The notes under the pieces were generated by a model, which worked only from the letters and a program-made list of their open reading frames with translations, had not been told where the DNA came from and did no database searches. From NCBI RefSeq assembly GCF_027922365.1, contig NZ_BSFN01000001.1, positions 1 to 64,000 of the forward strand: a stretch of 64,000 nucleotides of DNA, read 5' to 3'. The position numbers and the translations under genes were made by a program. This document shows, piece by piece, positions 15,424 to 24,296 of the stretch (the first letter of the stretch is position 1; the number at the start of each line of letters is the position of its first letter). The DNA is from Pseudomonas turukhanskensis (GTDB lineage Bacteria; Pseudomonadota; Gammaproteobacteria; Pseudomonadales; Pseudomonadaceae).

Positions 15424-17859
15424 ATGCCGAAGACCATCAACCTGTTCCGCCCCACGTTATTGGCCGCCGCCATGGCATTGGCCACGGTGCCCGCGCTTGC
15501 CGCCGACACCGCCGCCGTACGCAGCTACCAGCTGCCGGCCGCGCCACTGGCCAGCACCCTCAACCAGATCGCGAGCCAAGCCGGCGTGGTGTTGAGCATC
15601 GACCCCAGCCTGACTGCCGGTAAGACCGCGCAGCCGGTGCAAGGCCAATACGATGCACAGACCGCCCTGCAGCAAGCGCTGCGTGGCACCGGGCTGACCC
15701 TGGTGGCCAATAGCGCCGGCACCTACAGCGTGCAGGCGCTGCCTTCGGAAAACGGCGTGGCGCTGCCAGCAGCCAACATCGACGGCACCGGCAGTGCCGA
15801 AACGGCCTGGGGCCCGTCCGTGGGTTACGCCGCCAAGCGCACCGCCTCTGGCACCAAAACCGACACCGCGCTGAACGAAGCACCGCGTTCCATCTCGGTG
15901 GCCACCCGCGAGCAGATGCAAGACCGCGCCGTGCAGAACATCGACGATGCCGTGCGCTATATGCCGGGCGTAGTCGCCAGCAGCTACGGCAGCGACAGCC
16001 GTGCCGAATGGCTGAAAATCCGTGGTTTTGAACCCACCCAGTTCCTCGATGGCCTGCCGCTGCCCAAAGGCACCTACGCCATGCCGAAACTGGAAACCTG
16101 GGACCTGGAGCGCGTAGCCGTTCTGCGCGGCCCGGCCTCCTCCGTGTATGGCCAAACCCCGCCGGGTGGCCTGGTGGACATGGTCAGCCGCCGCCCCGAA
16201 GAAACCCAGAGCAACGAAGTGCAGTTGCAAGTCGGCAGCTACCAGCACAAGCAGATCAGCTTTGACAGCACCGGCCCGCTCGATGAGCAGGGCAACCTGC
16301 TGTACCGCGTCAGCGGCGTGGTGCGCGACAGCGGCACCACCATCGAACACGTCGACGACAAGCGCTACAACATCGCCCCCAGCCTGACCTGGAAGATGGA
16401 CGAAGACACCAAGCTGACCTTCCTGTCCCAGTTCAACCGCGACGATACCGGCATCACCAGCCAGTTCCTGCCGCTGCAAGGCACCAAGCTCACCAGCCCG
16501 GCCGGCGAGATCAAGTACCACAAGAACCTGGGCGACCCCGAGTGGGAGTTCTACGACAAGACCTACTACGCACTGGGTTACGCGTTTGAACACCGCTTGA
16601 ACGATGTCTGGCAGTTCCGGCAGAACGCGCGCTACACCAAGAGTGACCTGGAATTCCAAGGCATCACCGCCGGTGGTTTCTACTGGCCGAACACTCCGGA
16701 CCTGGCTGTTTCTCCTGACGGCACCGTGCGCCGTGGCGCCAACGTAGTGAACGAAGACATCAGCCAGTTCGCCCTGGACAACAACTTCCAGGCTGACTTC
16801 GCCACCGGCGTGGTCAACCACACTGTGCTGATCGGCCTGGACTACCAGCGCGTCAACACCAACTACCAGTGGCTGTACGGTGAAGCGCCGACCAGCAACA
16901 TCATCCACCCGATTTACGGCCAGGACTTCAGCTCGGTCGCCTACTTCGCCTATCAGGACTACAACCAGAAGCGCCAGAGCGAAGGGCTGTACGTGCAGGA
17001 CCAGATGGCCCTGGATAACTGGCGCCTGACCCTGGGCGGCCGTCAAGACTGGCTGAACACCGACAGCACCTTCTACACCACCGGCAACAGTGACAACCGT
17101 AGCGACAACGCCTTCAGCGGCAACGCGGCGCTGAGCTACGTATTCGACTCGGGCTTCACCCCGTACGTGTCCTACGCCGAATCGTTCCAGGCTGAAGCCG
17201 GCGGTAACGGCAGCGTGGCCTTCGAGCCAAGCACCGGCAAGCAATACGAACTGGGCCTCAAGTACCAGCCTCCGGGCAGCGACATGCTGTTCACCGCGGC
17301 CGTGTATGACCTGACCCGGAAAAACATCGTGATGTCTGACTCGCTCGGCGTAACCCGCCCGGTGGGTGAAGTGAACGTGAAGGGCTTCGAGCTGGAAGCC
17401 ACCGGCAACGTCAACGAGAACCTCAAGCTGACCGCCGCCTACACCTACGCCAACAGCAAGATGACCAAAGTCGGCGACCCGGACGACAAGAACCGTCCGC
17501 TGCCGCTGACCCCGGAAAACCAGGCCTCGGCCTGGGCGGACTACACCTGGCACAACGGTTTCCTGGAAGGCTTTGGAACCGGTTTTGGCGTGCGCTATGT
17601 CGGCGAAACCCACAACATTCCGGTCGGCAACCTGCCGTACGTAGGCAGCAAGTCGGACGGCGACACCCGTTCCTACACCGTGTATGACGCTGCCATTCAT
17701 TACGACCTGGGCACCATCGCCAGCTCGTTGAACGGCGCCAGCGTGGCCCTGAACGCGAAGAACCTGTTCGACAAGGAATACATGTCGACCTGCGATGGCA
17801 CCTACTGCTACTACGGCGAACGCCGCAGCGTAGTGGCCAGCGTGGACTACAAGTTCTAA
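15424..17859 (+). CDS. TonB-dependent siderophore receptor with STN signalling domain
   Basis: This 811-residue outer-membrane receptor has a signal peptide ending ALA and an STN secretin/TonB domain at about residues 35-105 (LPAAPLASTLNQIASQAGV). A plug follows (APRSISVATREQMQDRAVQN and VLRGPASSVYGQTPPGG), then a 22-strand barrel ending VDYKF. The STN domain and the adjacent sigma/FecR pair make it a cell-surface-signalling transducer. The barrel resembles ferrichrome-type (FhuA/FiuA/FoxA) receptors, so a hydroxamate siderophore is likely but not proven. ATG 15424 has GGGAG upstream. A strong terminator follows at 17876. Confidence 0.88.
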   Translation: MPKTINLFRPTLLAAAMALATVPALAADTAAVRSYQLPAAPLASTLNQIASQAGVVLSIDPSLTAGKTAQPVQGQYDAQTALQQALRGTGLTLVANSAGTYSVQALPSENGVALPAANIDGTGSAETAWGPSVGYAAKRTASGTKTDTALNEAPRSISVATREQMQDRAVQNIDDAVRYMPGVVASSYGSDSRAEWLKIRGFEPTQFLDGLPLPKGTYAMPKLETWDLERVAVLRGPASSVYGQTPPGGLVDMVSRRPEETQSNEVQLQVGSYQHKQISFDSTGPLDEQGNLLYRVSGVVRDSGTTIEHVDDKRYNIAPSLTWKMDEDTKLTFLSQFNRDDTGITSQFLPLQGTKLTSPAGEIKYHKNLGDPEWEFYDKTYYALGYAFEHRLNDVWQFRQNARYTKSDLEFQGITAGGFYWPNTPDLAVSPDGTVRRGANVVNEDISQFALDNNFQADFATGVVNHTVLIGLDYQRVNTNYQWLYGEAPTSNIIHPIYGQDFSSVAYFAYQDYNQKRQSEGLYVQDQMALDNWRLTLGGRQDWLNTDSTFYTTGNSDNRSDNAFSGNAALSYVFDSGFTPYVSYAESFQAEAGGNGSVAFEPSTGKQYELGLKYQPPGSDMLFTAAVYDLTRKNIVMSDSLGVTRPVGEVNVKGFELEATGNVNENLKLTAAYTYANSKMTKVGDPDDKNRPLPLTPENQASAWADYTWHNGFLEGFGTGFGVRYVGETHNIPVGNLPYVGSKSDGDTRSYTVYDAAIHYDLGTIASSLNGASVALNAKNLFDKEYMSTCDGTYCYYGERRSVVASVDYKF

Positions 17860-17875
17860 GCCGCCCGCTTCACAA

Positions 17876-17906
17876 CAAAGCCGCCCTTGAGGCGGCTTTG
17901 TTGTTT
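17876..17906 (+). terminator. Rho-independent terminator after the TonB receptor
   Basis: The stem CAAAGCCGCC (17876-17885) pairs with GGCGGCTTTG (17891-17900) around CTTGA and is followed by TTGTTT. Confidence 0.85.
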
Positions 17907-18011
17907 AGAGCATCGAGCTGAAGCCTCGATGCTTTTGAGCGGGGGAAAAAGACAACCGCCGCAGAGCCCTGTACGGTTACACCCATCGCCCACTCCACCC
18001 AGGAGCCGCCT

Positions 18012-18641
18012 ATGTCCACCGCCACCATGAAGCTTTTCTACAACCCCGCCTCGCCCTTTGTGCGCAAGGTACTGCTGGTTCTCCTTGAGACCGGGCAGCG
18101 TGAGCGCGTGGAGCTGGAAACCGTCCTGCTCAGCCCCACCAGCCCGAGCGCGGCGGTCAACGCCCATAACCCGGCGGGCAAGATTCCCGCGTTGCGTCTG
18201 GACGATGGCACGCTCTTGCACGACAGCCGGGTGATCGTCGACTACCTCGACCACCAGCACGTCGGCGAACCGCTGATTCCGCGTGACGGTGCCAGCCGCT
18301 GGCGGCGGCTGACCCTGGCCTCCCTGGCCGATGCGGTGATGGATGCCGCTGTGCTGATTCGCTACGAAACCGCCACCCGCCCGCAGGAAAAACACTGGGA
18401 TGAGTGGCTGGCCGGCCAGCAGGCGAAGATTGTTCGCGCGTTGGCGGAGTTCGAAGAAGCGGCTGGCGCCGAATTGCCCAGCCGCTTTGACGTGGCCTCG
18501 ATTGGTATTGCCTGTGCCCTGGGTTATCTGGATTTTCGCCAGCCCGAGCTGAGCTGGCGCAAATCCGCGCCGAAACTGGCGGCCTGGTATGCCGATGTCA
18601 GCCAGCGCCCATCCATGTTGGCGACGCAGCCGCCGGCGTGA
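18012..18641 (+). CDS. Glutathione S-transferase family protein
   Basis: This 209-residue cytosolic protein has an N-terminal thioredoxin-like GST domain (residues 6-85). It contains the glutathione-site features NPASPFVRKV, NPAGKIPAL (cis-proline) and LHDSRVIVDYLD. An all-helical C-terminal domain ends with a predicted N-capping region around FDVASIGIACALGYLDFR. It probably conjugates or reduces an electrophile with glutathione. It stands alone behind the receptor terminator, with its own AGGAG site at 18000. The substrate is unknown. Confidence 0.88.
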   Translation: MSTATMKLFYNPASPFVRKVLLVLLETGQRERVELETVLLSPTSPSAAVNAHNPAGKIPALRLDDGTLLHDSRVIVDYLDHQHVGEPLIPRDGASRWRRLTLASLADAVMDAAVLIRYETATRPQEKHWDEWLAGQQAKIVRALAEFEEAAGAELPSRFDVASIGIACALGYLDFRQPELSWRKSAPKLAAWYADVSQRPSMLATQPPA

Positions 18642-18663
18642 TCCGGCGTCGATTGCGCGTATC

Positions 18664-18697
18664 GGCGGATATCCCCCGAGGGGATATTCGCCCTACG
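18664..18697. repeat. GGCGGATATC/GATATTCGCC palindrome
   Basis: GGCGGATATCCCCC pairs with GGGGATATTCGCC around a short loop and ends in CCTAC. Related copies lie at 27627, 35662, 39667 and 59037. Confidence 0.75.
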
Positions 18698-18767
18698 AAG
18701 AGCAAGGCAATCTGCTGCGCCAACTGATGGCCGATACGCGCATCTTCGCGCAACCCCACATGCCCGC

Positions 18768-19076
18768 TCATTTGGCCAGGCTCACGCGAAACAGCCCGGC
18801 GCCCACCAGTAGCGCCACCTGGCCAAGGGCGGTGCACAGTTGCAGGAACGAGTGCACCGAGGGGTTATCCACCGCGTCCGGGGCGCCGGTGAGGCTGACC
18901 CAGAAGCTTTCCGGCAACACCACCAGCGCAAGGTGGGCGACCGGTTTGCCGGTCACGGTTATCAGTTTGATCACGTCGAACTGCTGGGCAAACATCAGGC
19001 CCACCAGAATCAGCAAGGCCACGAACATCCCCAGCGCCAGGCAGGCGCCCAATTGCAGAACCATACGCATGGCCAT
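18768..19076 (-). CDS. Small membrane protein, creD-coupled, unknown function
   Basis: This protein of about 102 residues has two clear hydrophobic segments (about 7-31 and 80-98) joined by a polar loop, so it is an inner-membrane hairpin protein. Several starts are possible: GTG 19079, ATG 19076 and ATG 19070. The last has GGGGGAG eight bases upstream and may be the real one. The first two overlap the creD stop, so the genes are coupled. I do not recognise a family. Position suggests that it shares creD's regulation and possibly its envelope role. Confidence 0.7.
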   Translation of the reverse strand: MAMRMVLQLGACLALGMFVALLILVGLMFAQQFDVIKLITVTGKPVAHLALVVLPESFWVSLTGAPDAVDNPSVHSFLQLCTALGQVALLVGAGLFRVSLAK

Positions 19077-20455
19077 CACTCCCCCAGCAAACCGGGTTCA
19101 AGGGTCAGGTGCGGCTCAACAGCGGGCGTCTTGCCCACGCCATACCAGTCCAGTTTGCGGGTTAGCAACATGACGCAGGCCAGCAGGCCGAACACCAGCA
19201 GCGAGCCCATCAACAGCGCGTAGTCCTCGGCGCTGAGCAACACGTAGAGCACGCCGTACAAGCCGCCCAGGCCCAGGGTGAAGCCGGCGCCGCGTAGCCA
19301 GCTGTGCAGCACATGGCACACATAAAAGCCCACCAGCGCCACACAGGCACCGGCTGAAATGCCATACGCCAGGTCGAACTCCAGGTGCTCGGACAGCGAC
19401 AGCAGCAACAGGTAGAACAACGCCAGCGCCAAGCCCACCAACCCGTATTGCACCGGGTGCACCGCCAGGCGTTTGAGCACTTCCATCAGGAAGAAACCGG
19501 CGAAGGTCAGGCCGATAAACAGCAAGGCGTATTTGATTGCGCGGTCGGTCTTGAGGTACTGGTCCACCGGGTCGACAAAGCTCACGCCAAAGGAGCGGGC
19601 ATCGAATCGTTTGCAGCCGGTGTCATTCACACATTCGCGCAGTACCTGCTCCATGTTGGTGGCGAAGAAACTGGTCTGCCAGTTGGCGTTGAACCCCTGG
19701 GCGGTTATCTCGCGCTCGCTGGGCAGCAACTGCCCGAAAAAGCTCGGGTGCGGCCAGTCGGAGTGCAGTTGCACCTGTGTGTCGCGCCCGATCGGCACCA
19801 CGCTGTAGCTGGAGGTGCCCTGCAGTTTCAGGTTGAAAGCGAACGTGAGCTGTTGGGTTCTGCTGCTGTCCACCTTGCCCAGCGGCGCATGCACGCCGTT
19901 GGCCAGCATGTCATCGCCAAAGCCCGGCTCGAAATCCAGTTTCTGGCCGTTGAGCTCAAGCTTGAGGGCGTTGCTGATGCCACGGATATCGCTGATGCCA
20001 ACGGCCAGGAAAGGCTCGTCGAACTGGTAGTCCGCCAAGTCTTCGGTAATGCCGTAGTTGGCCGGCACTTCGAAGTGGCCGCTGATCTGGTTATCGCTCT
20101 TGAACAAACGCGCCTGGTAGATGCCACGGGCACGCAGCTCGGTGTTGATTTCGCCGTTGAGGTTGAAGCTCTCCGGCAGCACGTACAGGCGGCTGGTAAC
20201 GATGTGCTCCTCCTGATAGCGCACGCCGGTTTTTTCGGCGACTTTCCATTCGCGGGTTTTCTGCCGGTACGGCACCACCAGAATCGGTCCGGTGATCTGC
20301 TGGCGGTAACTGGAACTCTGGGCGATGTTGGTGAGCACGCCATTGCGCGTCGCTTTTCGCTCGCTGATCAGGCCGTCGATCATGAACAGGGGAATTAACA
20401 ACAAGATAATCAGAAGGCCGATGGCCCCGAGTTTGATGCCCAGGCTGCGATTCAT
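19076..20455 (-). CDS. creD: Inner-membrane protein CreD
   Basis: This 459-residue CreD protein has one N-terminal membrane anchor (GAIGLLIILLLIPLFMIDGLI), a large periplasmic domain (about 30-330) and a C-terminal block of five to six helices. The SERKATRNGVLTNIAQSS stretch after the anchor is conserved in the family. CreD is the main target of the CreBC two-component system and influences envelope stability and beta-lactam response. ATG 20455 is chosen over 20470 because GGAGAG lies at the right distance from it. Unlike the usual creB-creC-creD order, a CBS-domain gene intervenes upstream here. Confidence 0.88.
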   Translation of the reverse strand: MNRSLGIKLGAIGLLIILLLIPLFMIDGLISERKATRNGVLTNIAQSSSYRQQITGPILVVPYRQKTREWKVAEKTGVRYQEEHIVTSRLYVLPESFNLNGEINTELRARGIYQARLFKSDNQISGHFEVPANYGITEDLADYQFDEPFLAVGISDIRGISNALKLELNGQKLDFEPGFGDDMLANGVHAPLGKVDSSRTQQLTFAFNLKLQGTSSYSVVPIGRDTQVQLHSDWPHPSFFGQLLPSEREITAQGFNANWQTSFFATNMEQVLRECVNDTGCKRFDARSFGVSFVDPVDQYLKTDRAIKYALLFIGLTFAGFFLMEVLKRLAVHPVQYGLVGLALALFYLLLLSLSEHLEFDLAYGISAGACVALVGFYVCHVLHSWLRGAGFTLGLGGLYGVLYVLLSAEDYALLMGSLLVFGLLACVMLLTRKLDWYGVGKTPAVEPHLTLEPGLLGE

Positions 20456-20567
20456 CGCGGTGCTCTCCATGTGGTTGGGATGGAGAGAGTGTGGGGAGGT
20501 GGCGTGGGGGTTTTAGGGGGCGAATATGGAGAGACGGTGGAGATTCGATGAAGAGTGCATCCAACTT

Positions 20568-20648
20568 GTAGGAGCCAGCTTGCTGGCGAAGCGCTTGGCG
20601 CAAGACCAAGATCTAGATCAAAAGCTTCGCTAGCAAGCTAGCTCCTAC
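20568..20648. repeat. Pseudomonas REP-type inverted pair (GTAGGAGCCAGCTTGCTGGC)
   Basis: Two inverted copies of the REP-like sequence GTAGGAGCCAGCTTGCTGGC lie at 20568-20592 and 20624-20648. Other members lie at 28596, 48273 and 61758. Confidence 0.88.
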
Positions 20649-20663
20649 GCACATACGCGGCGC

Positions 20664-21095
20664 TTATTCGCCGCGTATGTATTGCTCCAGATGATTAATC
20701 AAACTCTCCTGCTCGGAGATGATGTCTTTCACCAGGTCGCCAATGGACAACAGGCCAATCAGCTTGCCGTCTTCCATCACCGGCAAGTGCCGCAGGTGGC
20801 CGTCGGTCATCAGTTGCATGCAGTGACGGTTGCCCTCCTTGGGGCTCACGGTAATCACCTTGGCCGTCATGATTTCACTGACCTTGGCCGACGAGGCGCG
20901 TTCGAGCATGGCGATTTTGCGCACGTAGTCACGCTCACTGACGATGCCCACCAGCTCGCCGCCGTCGGTCACCAGCAAGGCACCGATGCCCAGCTCACCC
21001 ATCAGCTTGACCGCCTCGAGCACCGAGGTTTCCGGGCTGACAGTGAAAATGCTGTTCCGGGTTTTCGCTTTGAGGATTTCCGCAACGGTTTTCAT
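20664..21095 (-). CDS. Two-CBS-domain protein
   Basis: This 143-residue cytoplasmic protein consists of two CBS motifs only (about 10-65 and 75-130). It includes LVTDGGELVGIVSERDYVRK and LPVMEDGKLIGLLSIGDLVK. Such stand-alone pairs bind adenine nucleotides or NAD(H) and act as energy sensors in partner complexes. ATG 21095 follows CAGGAG; the frame open to 21302 has no start support. It sits between creC and creD, which is not the usual arrangement. Its leader carries an AACAACAA catabolite-control motif just before the ribosome site. Confidence 0.86.
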   Translation of the reverse strand: MKTVAEILKAKTRNSIFTVSPETSVLEAVKLMGELGIGALLVTDGGELVGIVSERDYVRKIAMLERASSAKVSEIMTAKVITVSPKEGNRHCMQLMTDGHLRHLPVMEDGKLIGLLSIGDLVKDIISEQESLINHLEQYIRGE

Positions 21096-21117
21096 ACCCT
21101 GACTCCTGTGGCTTTTT

Positions 21118-21125
21118 TTGTTGTT
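21118..21125 (-). promoter_or_regulatory. Candidate Hfq/Crc CA motif (AACAACAA) in the CBS gene leader
   Basis: On the minus strand the leader reads AACAACAA followed by an A-rich run and then CAGGAG. AAnAANAA next to a ribosome site is the established Pseudomonas Crc/Hfq target form. Repression of this gene in rich carbon is inferred. Confidence 0.45.
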
Positions 21126-21229
21126 GCTGCCCGAGTTAGCTATCACGTTTAGTGCCAACTTCGCGGGCCCGTCGGCCCGCGCGCCGGTTGCAACACTATT
21201 GAACAGGCTTTGCGCAGCGGTTACAGCGC

Positions 21230-21325
21230 TAAAAACGGCCCCTGACTGTTTGAAAGCGTAGCGAGCTACGGTCAGGCAAGGCAAAAAGTTGGCTGTAGCC
21301 AATGAGCATTTGAACCTGTTTTTAA
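21230..21325. repeat. AAGGCAAAAA/ATGAGCAT-type dispersed sequence
   Basis: This stretch shares GTAGCGAGC, CAAGGCAAAAA, ATGAGCAT and TTTTTAACGC with sequences at 35,545, 52,540 and 59,440. The arms are weakly inverted here. It lies between creC and the CBS gene. Confidence 0.5.
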
Positions 21326-21351
21326 CGCCGCCTCACCGAGCGCAGCAGCTT

Positions 21352-22773
21352 TCATCGCACCAGCGGCAGGCTCAACCGCACCTCGACACCACCCGCAACG
21401 TTGCCAATTGTTATAGCACCGCCATGCAGGCTGGCCACTTCCTGCACAAAGTTGAGGCCAAGGCCAGTGCTCTTGCGACCACTGACGGGGCGCGGCAGGG
21501 AATAGAAACGTTCGGTAAGGCGCGACAGCGCGTAGTCCGGAATCGGCGCGCACTGGTTGAACACCACCAGGGTTACCACGCCTTCTTGCGGCTCAACACT
21601 AAAGCGCACCTGGCCGCCCGCCGGGGTGAAGTCCAGGGCGTTGTCCAACAGATTGGCCAGCGCCTGTTGCAACAGAAACCGCTCGCCCAGCACCTGCACC
21701 TCGGCCGGCACCTGATTGCTCACCTGCAAGCTCAGGGTGCGCGCGGCCTGTGCGTGAAGCTGCTCGTCCACCAGGGCACGCAAGGGTAAGGGCACACGCT
21801 CGTCCAGGCCCTGGCGTTGTTCCACCAAGGCCAGATTGAGCAGCCGCTCGATCAACTGCTGCAGGCGTGCGCTTTCGGTCTGGATATTGCCGACAAAGCG
21901 CTGGCGCTGCGCCGGGGCCATGTCGCCTTCCAGCAACTCCGCCGCGCCACGAATCGCCGCCAGCGGGCTTTTCAATTCATGGGTCAGGGTGTGCACATAC
22001 CGCTCGACGTAGGCCTTGCCTTCCAGCTCGCTGCGCATATGCTCCAGCGCCTCGGCCAGTTGCTTGAGCTCGCCGCCCTGCAAGGCCGGCAGCGGGCTGC
22101 GCTCGCCCGCCGATACTGCCTGGGCGTAATCGGTAAGGCGCCGCAACGACGCGCTTAACCACCAGGACAGCAAGCCGCCCGCCAGCAGGCCGAGAAAGAT
22201 CAGCCCGGCGCCAAACCAGGCCAGCCGCATCTGTGAGCGTTCGATATACGGCTGCAAGGTACGGCTCGGTTTGCTCACCGAAATAACCCCGATGATCTTG
22301 CCCTGGTCCTTGATCGGCGCGGCCACATACATCACCGAGGTTTCCGGGTCGTCCGGCACTTCGCGGGTGGAGCGTGCGCCGTACTGGCCGCGCAGGGTCA
22401 GGTACACATCGTTCCAACGGGAATAATCCTGGCCCACCGCTTCACCGCTGGAGTCCACCAACACCTTGCCCTGGGCGTCGGTCACGTAAATGCGGTGGCT
22501 GACTTCGCTTTTGGTCATGCCCCAGATCTGCGCCGCCGGCTGGCGCTGGCCATAGGCCTGAAAGCGCTCCTGCCAATGGGCCTGGTCCAAACGGCCGCTG
22601 CGCAAGTCATCGCGCAGCAGTTCGGCTAGCAGGTTGGCGGTGTCCACCAGGGTTTCTTCAGTGGTCTGGCGCACGCCGGGGCGGACTTCGTCCATCACCG
22701 TGCTCAGCACAAACCAACCGGAGAGGCCGACGAACACAAAGTAGACGAGGAAGATCCGGATCCCGAGCGGCAT
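21352..22773 (-). CDS. creC: Two-component sensor kinase CreC
   Basis: This 473-residue inner-membrane histidine kinase has membrane segments at about 7-26 and 185-207 that flank a periplasmic PAS/sCache-like domain. HAMP follows, then the phosphorylated H265 in THELKSPLAAIRG and a HATPase domain ending GGVEVRLSLPLVR. It phosphorylates CreB, whose gene lies immediately upstream and overlaps by one base (TGATG). The family responds to fermentation/acetyl state in enterobacteria and to PBP4 inhibition in P. aeruginosa. The G-box region is intact (STGLGLNFVQEV). Confidence 0.9.
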   Translation of the reverse strand: MPLGIRIFLVYFVFVGLSGWFVLSTVMDEVRPGVRQTTEETLVDTANLLAELLRDDLRSGRLDQAHWQERFQAYGQRQPAAQIWGMTKSEVSHRIYVTDAQGKVLVDSSGEAVGQDYSRWNDVYLTLRGQYGARSTREVPDDPETSVMYVAAPIKDQGKIIGVISVSKPSRTLQPYIERSQMRLAWFGAGLIFLGLLAGGLLSWWLSASLRRLTDYAQAVSAGERSPLPALQGGELKQLAEALEHMRSELEGKAYVERYVHTLTHELKSPLAAIRGAAELLEGDMAPAQRQRFVGNIQTESARLQQLIERLLNLALVEQRQGLDERVPLPLRALVDEQLHAQAARTLSLQVSNQVPAEVQVLGERFLLQQALANLLDNALDFTPAGGQVRFSVEPQEGVVTLVVFNQCAPIPDYALSRLTERFYSLPRPVSGRKSTGLGLNFVQEVASLHGGAITIGNVAGGVEVRLSLPLVR

Positions 22774-23450
22774 CAGTCCACCTTGATGCTGTAGCCCAGG
22801 CCGCGATGGGTCTGGATCGGCTCGGCATCGGCTGCCACCTGACGCAGCTTGGCGCGCAGGCTTTTGATATGGCTGTCGATATTGCGCTCATACCCCGCCT
22901 CGGCCGGCACCCCGGCGCCGTCAAGCAACTGCTCGCGGCTGAACACCCGTAGCGGCTGCGCCAGCAAGGTGTGCAACAAACGGAATTCGTGGCGGGTGAG
23001 GCCGAGCAGGCGGCCGTGGTAATGAATTTGAAACCGTTCGGCATCCACGGCAAACACACCGGCGGGGGCTGGCGCAGAAACGGCACGCGGTTGCACGCGC
23101 TTGAGAATGGCCTTGACCCGCGCCGCCACTTCACGGGGGCTGAAGGGCTTGGTGACGTAATCATCGGCGCCGATTTCCAAACCCACCACGCGGTCAATTT
23201 CGGCGTTGCGCGCGGTGAGGAAAATCACCGGCACCTCGGAAAAACGCCGCAGCTGTTTGCAGGCCTCGAAGCCGGTCATGTCCGGCAGGCCGACGTCCAG
23301 AATGAGCAGATCGGCCGGGGTGCTTTGCTGATAGGCCAGCGCCTCACCGGCCAGGGTCAGCCAGTGGGTGGTGTAGCCCTCGCTTTGCAGGGCATAGATC
23401 AGGGTGTCGGCGATCGAGGCTTCATCCTCGACCAGCAGAATGGTTGGCAT
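22773..23450 (-). CDS. creB: Response regulator CreB
   Basis: This 225-residue OmpR-type regulator has a receiver domain with D9, the phosphorylated D52 (LILDVGLPDMTG) and the conserved lysine in DDYVTKPFSP. The winged-helix DNA-binding domain covers about residues 130-222 (LTRHEFRLLHTLL, then NIDSHIKSLRAKLRQ). It activates creD in pseudomonads. The start follows a CAGGAC site. A search of the regions before creD and before the CBS gene did not show the canonical TTCACNNNNNNTTCAC cre-tag, so target sites remain to be found. Confidence 0.9.
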   Translation of the reverse strand: MPTILLVEDEASIADTLIYALQSEGYTTHWLTLAGEALAYQQSTPADLLILDVGLPDMTGFEACKQLRRFSEVPVIFLTARNAEIDRVVGLEIGADDYVTKPFSPREVAARVKAILKRVQPRAVSAPAPAGVFAVDAERFQIHYHGRLLGLTRHEFRLLHTLLAQPLRVFSREQLLDGAGVPAEAGYERNIDSHIKSLRAKLRQVAADAEPIQTHRGLGYSIKVD

Positions 23451-23514
23451 GTGCGTCCTGCAGCATGAAGGGCAAGGCGCTCAATTTACCACCGGGCGGT
23501 TGACGTAACGACGG

Positions 23515-23597
23515 ATATTCTGGATCCCAGCCTGCGCTGGGATGACGGAGTAAATGCTTAAACCACCGTCATTCCCGCGCAGGCGGGAATTCAGAAT
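23515..23597. repeat. Dispersed palindrome, mixed subtype arms
   Basis: The left arm (23515-23548) has the CCCAGCctgcGCTGGG hairpin, while the right arm (23566-23597) has CCCGCgcagGCGGG. The outer ends TATTCTGG and CCAGAAT-like pair, but the inner hairpins are of different subtypes. It fills the gap between creB and the protease gene. Confidence 0.8.
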
Positions 23598-23618
23598 GTC
23601 GGTTAAAGCGAGTTTACT

Positions 23619-24119
23619 TCAGCACTTGGGCTGCCCAGCCGTAAACCGCCGCGCCGGGTTCACCGCCGCATCGAACTCACGCAACGCCTTGGCACCAATC
23701 AGCAGCGGGTAGTTGAAGCTGCTGCGGTCGGTGAGGTTCACCTCGATGATGCGGCTCACGCCGTCCATGCACATGCGCATGGCCACCACCGGGCGTTTGG
23801 CGATGGCTGCGCCTTCTTCGCCGTCTTCCTCGTCGGAACGGCTCTTGATTTTGCTCACCCGCGCCACCTTGTGCTCGTACACCTTGTCGCTGGCATCTTT
23901 GGTGGCCAGGCGGAAACGCACCCAGTCATCACCATCTTTTTTGAACAGTTCGATGTCCTTGGCCGACAGCGAGGCGGTCAGGGCGCCGGTGTCCATCTTG
24001 GCTTTGAAGGTTTGGTCCAGCTCCGGCAGCTTGATGTACTCGTAGCGGCCATAAACGGTTGGCTCGGCGGCCAGAACGGGTAGCGCGACAAGCGCCAACA
24101 CGGCAAGAAAAGATTTCAC
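23619..24119 (-). CDS. Retropepsin-like aspartic protease family protein (PF05618 type), exported
   Basis: This 166-residue protein has a signal peptide (MKSFLAVLALVALPVLA) and the RimB/'ATP-dependent zinc protease' fold. The catalytic DTGALTASL motif is at about residues 42-50, and the domain ends in a PLLIGAKALREF strand. The family is now regarded as retropepsin-like rather than zinc dependent. It is a monocistronic leftward gene with its own promoter space. A cytoplasmic paralogue in pseudomonads acts with RimK, but the signal peptide places this one in the envelope. The substrate is unknown. Confidence 0.8.
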   Translation of the reverse strand: MKSFLAVLALVALPVLAAEPTVYGRYEYIKLPELDQTFKAKMDTGALTASLSAKDIELFKKDGDDWVRFRLATKDASDKVYEHKVARVSKIKSRSDEEDGEEGAAIAKRPVVAMRMCMDGVSRIIEVNLTDRSSFNYPLLIGAKALREFDAAVNPARRFTAGQPKC

Positions 24120-24296
24120 GGATCAGCTCACTCCAGACGTTATGGGGCTCAATGTGCCCCCTTCATACAGGAAATCAGGTGAAGAAAATGTAGCCAATGG
24201 CGAACAACAGTGTGGCGGCCCAACTTCCAGCCAGCGACTTGGAAGGCGTGCCAGGCCTGATTATCATTGGCCCCCTGCGCTTAGTTAGGAGCCTAC

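Noticed and set aside
15457..17700. 747-codon leftward frame opposite the TonB receptor
   Set aside because: The composition is typical of antisense to a coding strand. The receptor domains on the plus strand are complete.
24262..24280. GATTATCATT-like half Fur box before the acyltransferase
   Set aside because: Only one half of the operator matches and the gene has no iron link.
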